Shown here one piece after another: positions 62,414-64,000 of a DNA stretch of 64,000 nt. Positions within the stretch are counted from its first letter, which is position 1. Every line of letters begins with the position of its first letter. A model generated the notes under the pieces. The model ran no database searches. It saw only the letters and a program-made list of their open reading frames with translations, and had not been told where the DNA came from. Source of the DNA: Ga0077527 sp038316355. Its GTDB lineage: Bacteria > Pseudomonadota > Gammaproteobacteria > Burkholderiales > SG8-41. The DNA lies in the NCBI GenBank assembly GCA_038316355.1, contig JBBQAO010000003.1:49981-113980 (forward strand), written 5' to 3'. A program made the position numbers and the translations under genes.

Positions 62414-63665
62414 AAATGCTTTCCTTGGGCTGGATCAAGGCCAGCACACGTTGCGTCGCACCGCGATGCGCGGCGGTAAATATCACTCCCGCCTCACCCA
62501 TCCTCCGAGCACGCGCCGGATCTGCTGCCAGTTGCAGCGCCCAAGCCAGCGCTTCCGCAAGATCATCGACGGGCAATGCCGCACCGGCAGCAACCGCCGC
62601 CTCTGCCGCTTCCGCAAAGTTGTACGTTGACGGCCCGATGATCACCGGCCGCCCCAGCGCACAGGGCTCGATCAGGCTGTGCGCGCCATAAGGCAGGAAA
62701 CTGCCGCCCATCAGCACCACGTCGCAGGCCGCGTAGTAGATGAACATCTCGCCCATGCTGTCGCCGAGCAGCACGGCAGTATCTGCAGCGATGGGATCAA
62801 GTGCGCTGCGCCGCTGCAAGTGCAGACCACGCGCCGCGATCAGCCCAGCCACCTCGTCAAAACGCTGCGGATGCCGCGGCACAATCACCAGCAAGGCATC
62901 ACGTAAACCGGCGCGCTGCACGGCATCCAGCAACAAGGCTTCTTCACCCTCGCGCGTACTCGCCGCCAGCAATACCGGTCGCGTGCCAAGAGTCTGCCGC
63001 AGAGCTTTGCCCTGTTCGATCTGCTGCGCCGGCACCTCAAGATCAAATTTCAGGTTGCCGGTGACGCTGACCTGTTGCGCGCCCAGCGTCTGCAGGCGCG
63101 CAGCATCACCTTCCGACTGCGCCGCAATCGCACGAAAGCCGCGCATCGCCTCGCGCGCCAAGATGCCGGTGCGCTGATAACCGCGCAAGGACCGCTCCGA
63201 CAAGCGGGCATTGACCAGATAAAGCGGGATGTCGCGACTTGCGGCAGCGTGGATCAGGTTGGGCCAGACTTCAGTTTCCATCAGCACACCGGCCGCTGGT
63301 TGAAAACGGTCGAGAAACCGTGCCACTGCGCCCGGATAATCGTACGGCAGATAACAGCGCGTCACGCGATCGCCAAACAAGGCCATGCTGGTTGCACGCC
63401 CGGTCGGCGTCATGTGCGTCAGCAGAATGCGATGCTGCGGATAACGCTGCTGCAGCGCGCTGATCAGCGGTTCCGCGGCGCGGGTCTCACCGACTGACAC
63501 CGCATGCACCCACAGCCACGGCCCGGGTGCAGAAGCATCATCATAAAAACCAAAACGTTCGCCGACATGCTGCAGATACTCGCGCTGGCGGCGCGCGCGC
63601 CACATGAGGCGCAACGCGATCAACGGCAACGCGAGGTAAATCAGCAGGGTGTAGAGGAAGCGCAT
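62409..63665 (-). CDS. waaA: 3-deoxy-D-manno-octulosonic acid (Kdo) transferase
   Basis: WaaA/KdtA (418 aa) adds Kdo to lipid IVA on the inner face of the inner membrane. It has an N-terminal anchor (FLYTLLIYLALPLIALRLMW), HVGERFGFY, the catalytic WVHAVSVGETRAAEPLI, THMTPTGRAT, METEVWPNLIHAA and the GT-B C half with ASTREGEEALLLDA and GGSFLPYGAHSLIEPCALG. The start codon comes 2 bp after repeat element E, with no visible Shine-Dalgarno, so it may be translated with the upstream heptosyltransferase. Confidence 0.95.
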   Translation of the reverse strand: MRFLYTLLIYLALPLIALRLMWRARRQREYLQHVGERFGFYDDASAPGPWLWVHAVSVGETRAAEPLISALQQRYPQHRILLTHMTPTGRATSMALFGDRVTRCYLPYDYPGAVARFLDRFQPAAGVLMETEVWPNLIHAAASRDIPLYLVNARLSERSLRGYQRTGILAREAMRGFRAIAAQSEGDAARLQTLGAQQVSVTGNLKFDLEVPAQQIEQGKALRQTLGTRPVLLAASTREGEEALLLDAVQRAGLRDALLVIVPRHPQRFDEVAGLIAARGLHLQRRSALDPIAADTAVLLGDSMGEMFIYYAACDVVLMGGSFLPYGAHSLIEPCALGRPVIIGPSTYNFAEAAEAAVAAGAALPVDDLAEALAWALQLAADPARARRMGEAGVIFTAAHRGATQRVLALIQPKESIS

Positions 63666-63667
63666 TT

Positions 63668-63856
63668 TGGTGACTGGTAACTGGTAACTGGTAATTAGTG
63701 AATGGTAATTGGTATGGTCGTGCTAGTGCGGGTTTTACCAGTCACCATTCACTAGTCACCATTCATTAGTCACCATTTACCATTTCATCCATGTCAACAA
63801 AACCGGTCATTGATAAGGTCGTGCCAGTGCTGGTTTTACCATTTACCATTTACCAT
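63668..63856. repeat. GGTAACTGGT/ACCAGTTACC element E between waaA and waaC
   Basis: About 190 bp of degenerate GGTAACTGGTAATTAGTG words and their complements (ACCAGTCACCATTCAC, ACCATTTACCATTTC), in two hairpin-like blocks that each have a GGTTTTACCA joint. It fills the whole gap between waaC and waaA and extends into waaC, where it encodes the last residues and stop. Confidence 0.75.
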
Positions 63857-64000
63857 TTCGTCCACGGCCGCGATCACTTCGCCTACAGCCGGTGGAGAGC
63901 CGATACCACCAAGGTTCACGCCGCGCGCACAGGCATGGAGACCGGTCGCCGCCGGATCGGTCGCACAATAAATACCGACGGTAGCCACACCCAGCGCACC
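63836..64000 (-). CDS. waaC: Lipopolysaccharide heptosyltransferase I, 3' end
   Basis: The C-terminal 54 residues of a GT-B heptosyltransferase, cut by the window edge: GALGVATVGIYCATDPAATG, then NLGGIGSPPAVGEVIAAVDE and the end MVNGKW. The ATDP and NLGG pattern and the neighbouring waaA point to WaaC, which adds the first heptose to Kdo2-lipid A. The last three to four codons (ATGGTAAATGGTAAATGG) and the TAA come from repeat element E. Confidence 0.8.
   Translation of the reverse strand, partial: GALGVATVGIYCATDPAATGLHACARGVNLGGIGSPPAVGEVIAAVDEMVNGKW

Overview
The window is a GC-rich (roughly 60 percent) stretch of a proteobacterial chromosome, most likely from a betaproteobacterium (Burkholderiales, Rhodocyclales or Nitrosomonadales type). 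The clues are SAH riboswitches in front of ahcY, a Bug-family periplasmic binding protein, the yqgE-ruvX-pyrR-pyrB-pyrX block, a glnA-ntrB-ntrC operon with a DUF4124 gene inside it, the pteridine reductase/ttcA/MidA group and the pcm-tolC-waaA-waaC order. No rRNA, tRNA, CRISPR array or complete transposase was recognised. Almost all of the window is housekeeping DNA; the accessory material is small toxin-antitoxin style modules, gene remnants and many small repeat elements.

Layout. 1-7.2 kb: the SAM cycle (metK, ahcY, metF) with an lpxL-type acyltransferase diverging at the left edge. The cycle is split by three inserted modules: a mobile mystery A/B (HTH plus Fic) pair, a methylase remnant followed by higBA, and a FitAB/VapBC pair. 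ahcY is preceded by two SAH riboswitches in series, the first with an intrinsic terminator and the second next to the ribosome binding site. 7.4-21.5 kb: mgtE, an alanine/serine-glyoxylate aminotransferase fused in frame to an HTH leader, a Bug-family binding protein, a decayed CHASE-EAL signalling gene, ttcA, pteridine reductase, MidA-like methyltransferase, a diheme cytochrome c, a GST, cca, an NDUFA9-like reductase and a frameshifted slt. 21.5-33 kb: ilvA and rpiA, then a phosphate/polyphosphate group (phoU and ppx facing sixA, CYTH-CHAD and ppk1), then yggX, argA and rsmE. 33-46.5 kb: trkA-trkH potassium uptake, photolyase, the yqgE-ruvX-pyrR-pyrB-pyrX block (PyrX is a non-catalytic dihydroorotase homologue), oligopeptidase A, exonuclease III and glutathione reductase. 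46.5-51.6 kb: glnA-DUF4124-ntrB-ntrC, with a sigma-54 type promoter and NtrC-like dyads upstream of glnA. 51.7-64 kb: rhodanese, uppP, a MacAB-like exporter whose adaptor carries a Spy/CpxP-like insert, thiC with a TPP riboswitch, pcm, tolC, waaA and the 3' end of waaC.

The most distinctive points are the two-stage tandem SAH riboswitch, in which helix P1 and the pseudoknot show compensatory changes between the two copies; a dense set of small repeats that in at least seven places contain the stop codon of the neighbouring gene; a Fic protein whose catalytic His is Arg; a 53-bp palindrome over the start of the mobile mystery A gene; an antitoxin broken at a G6 tract; and an HTH/aminotransferase frame fusion. 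Several apparent frameshifts (slt, FitA, methylase remnant) could be assembly errors and are flagged as such.
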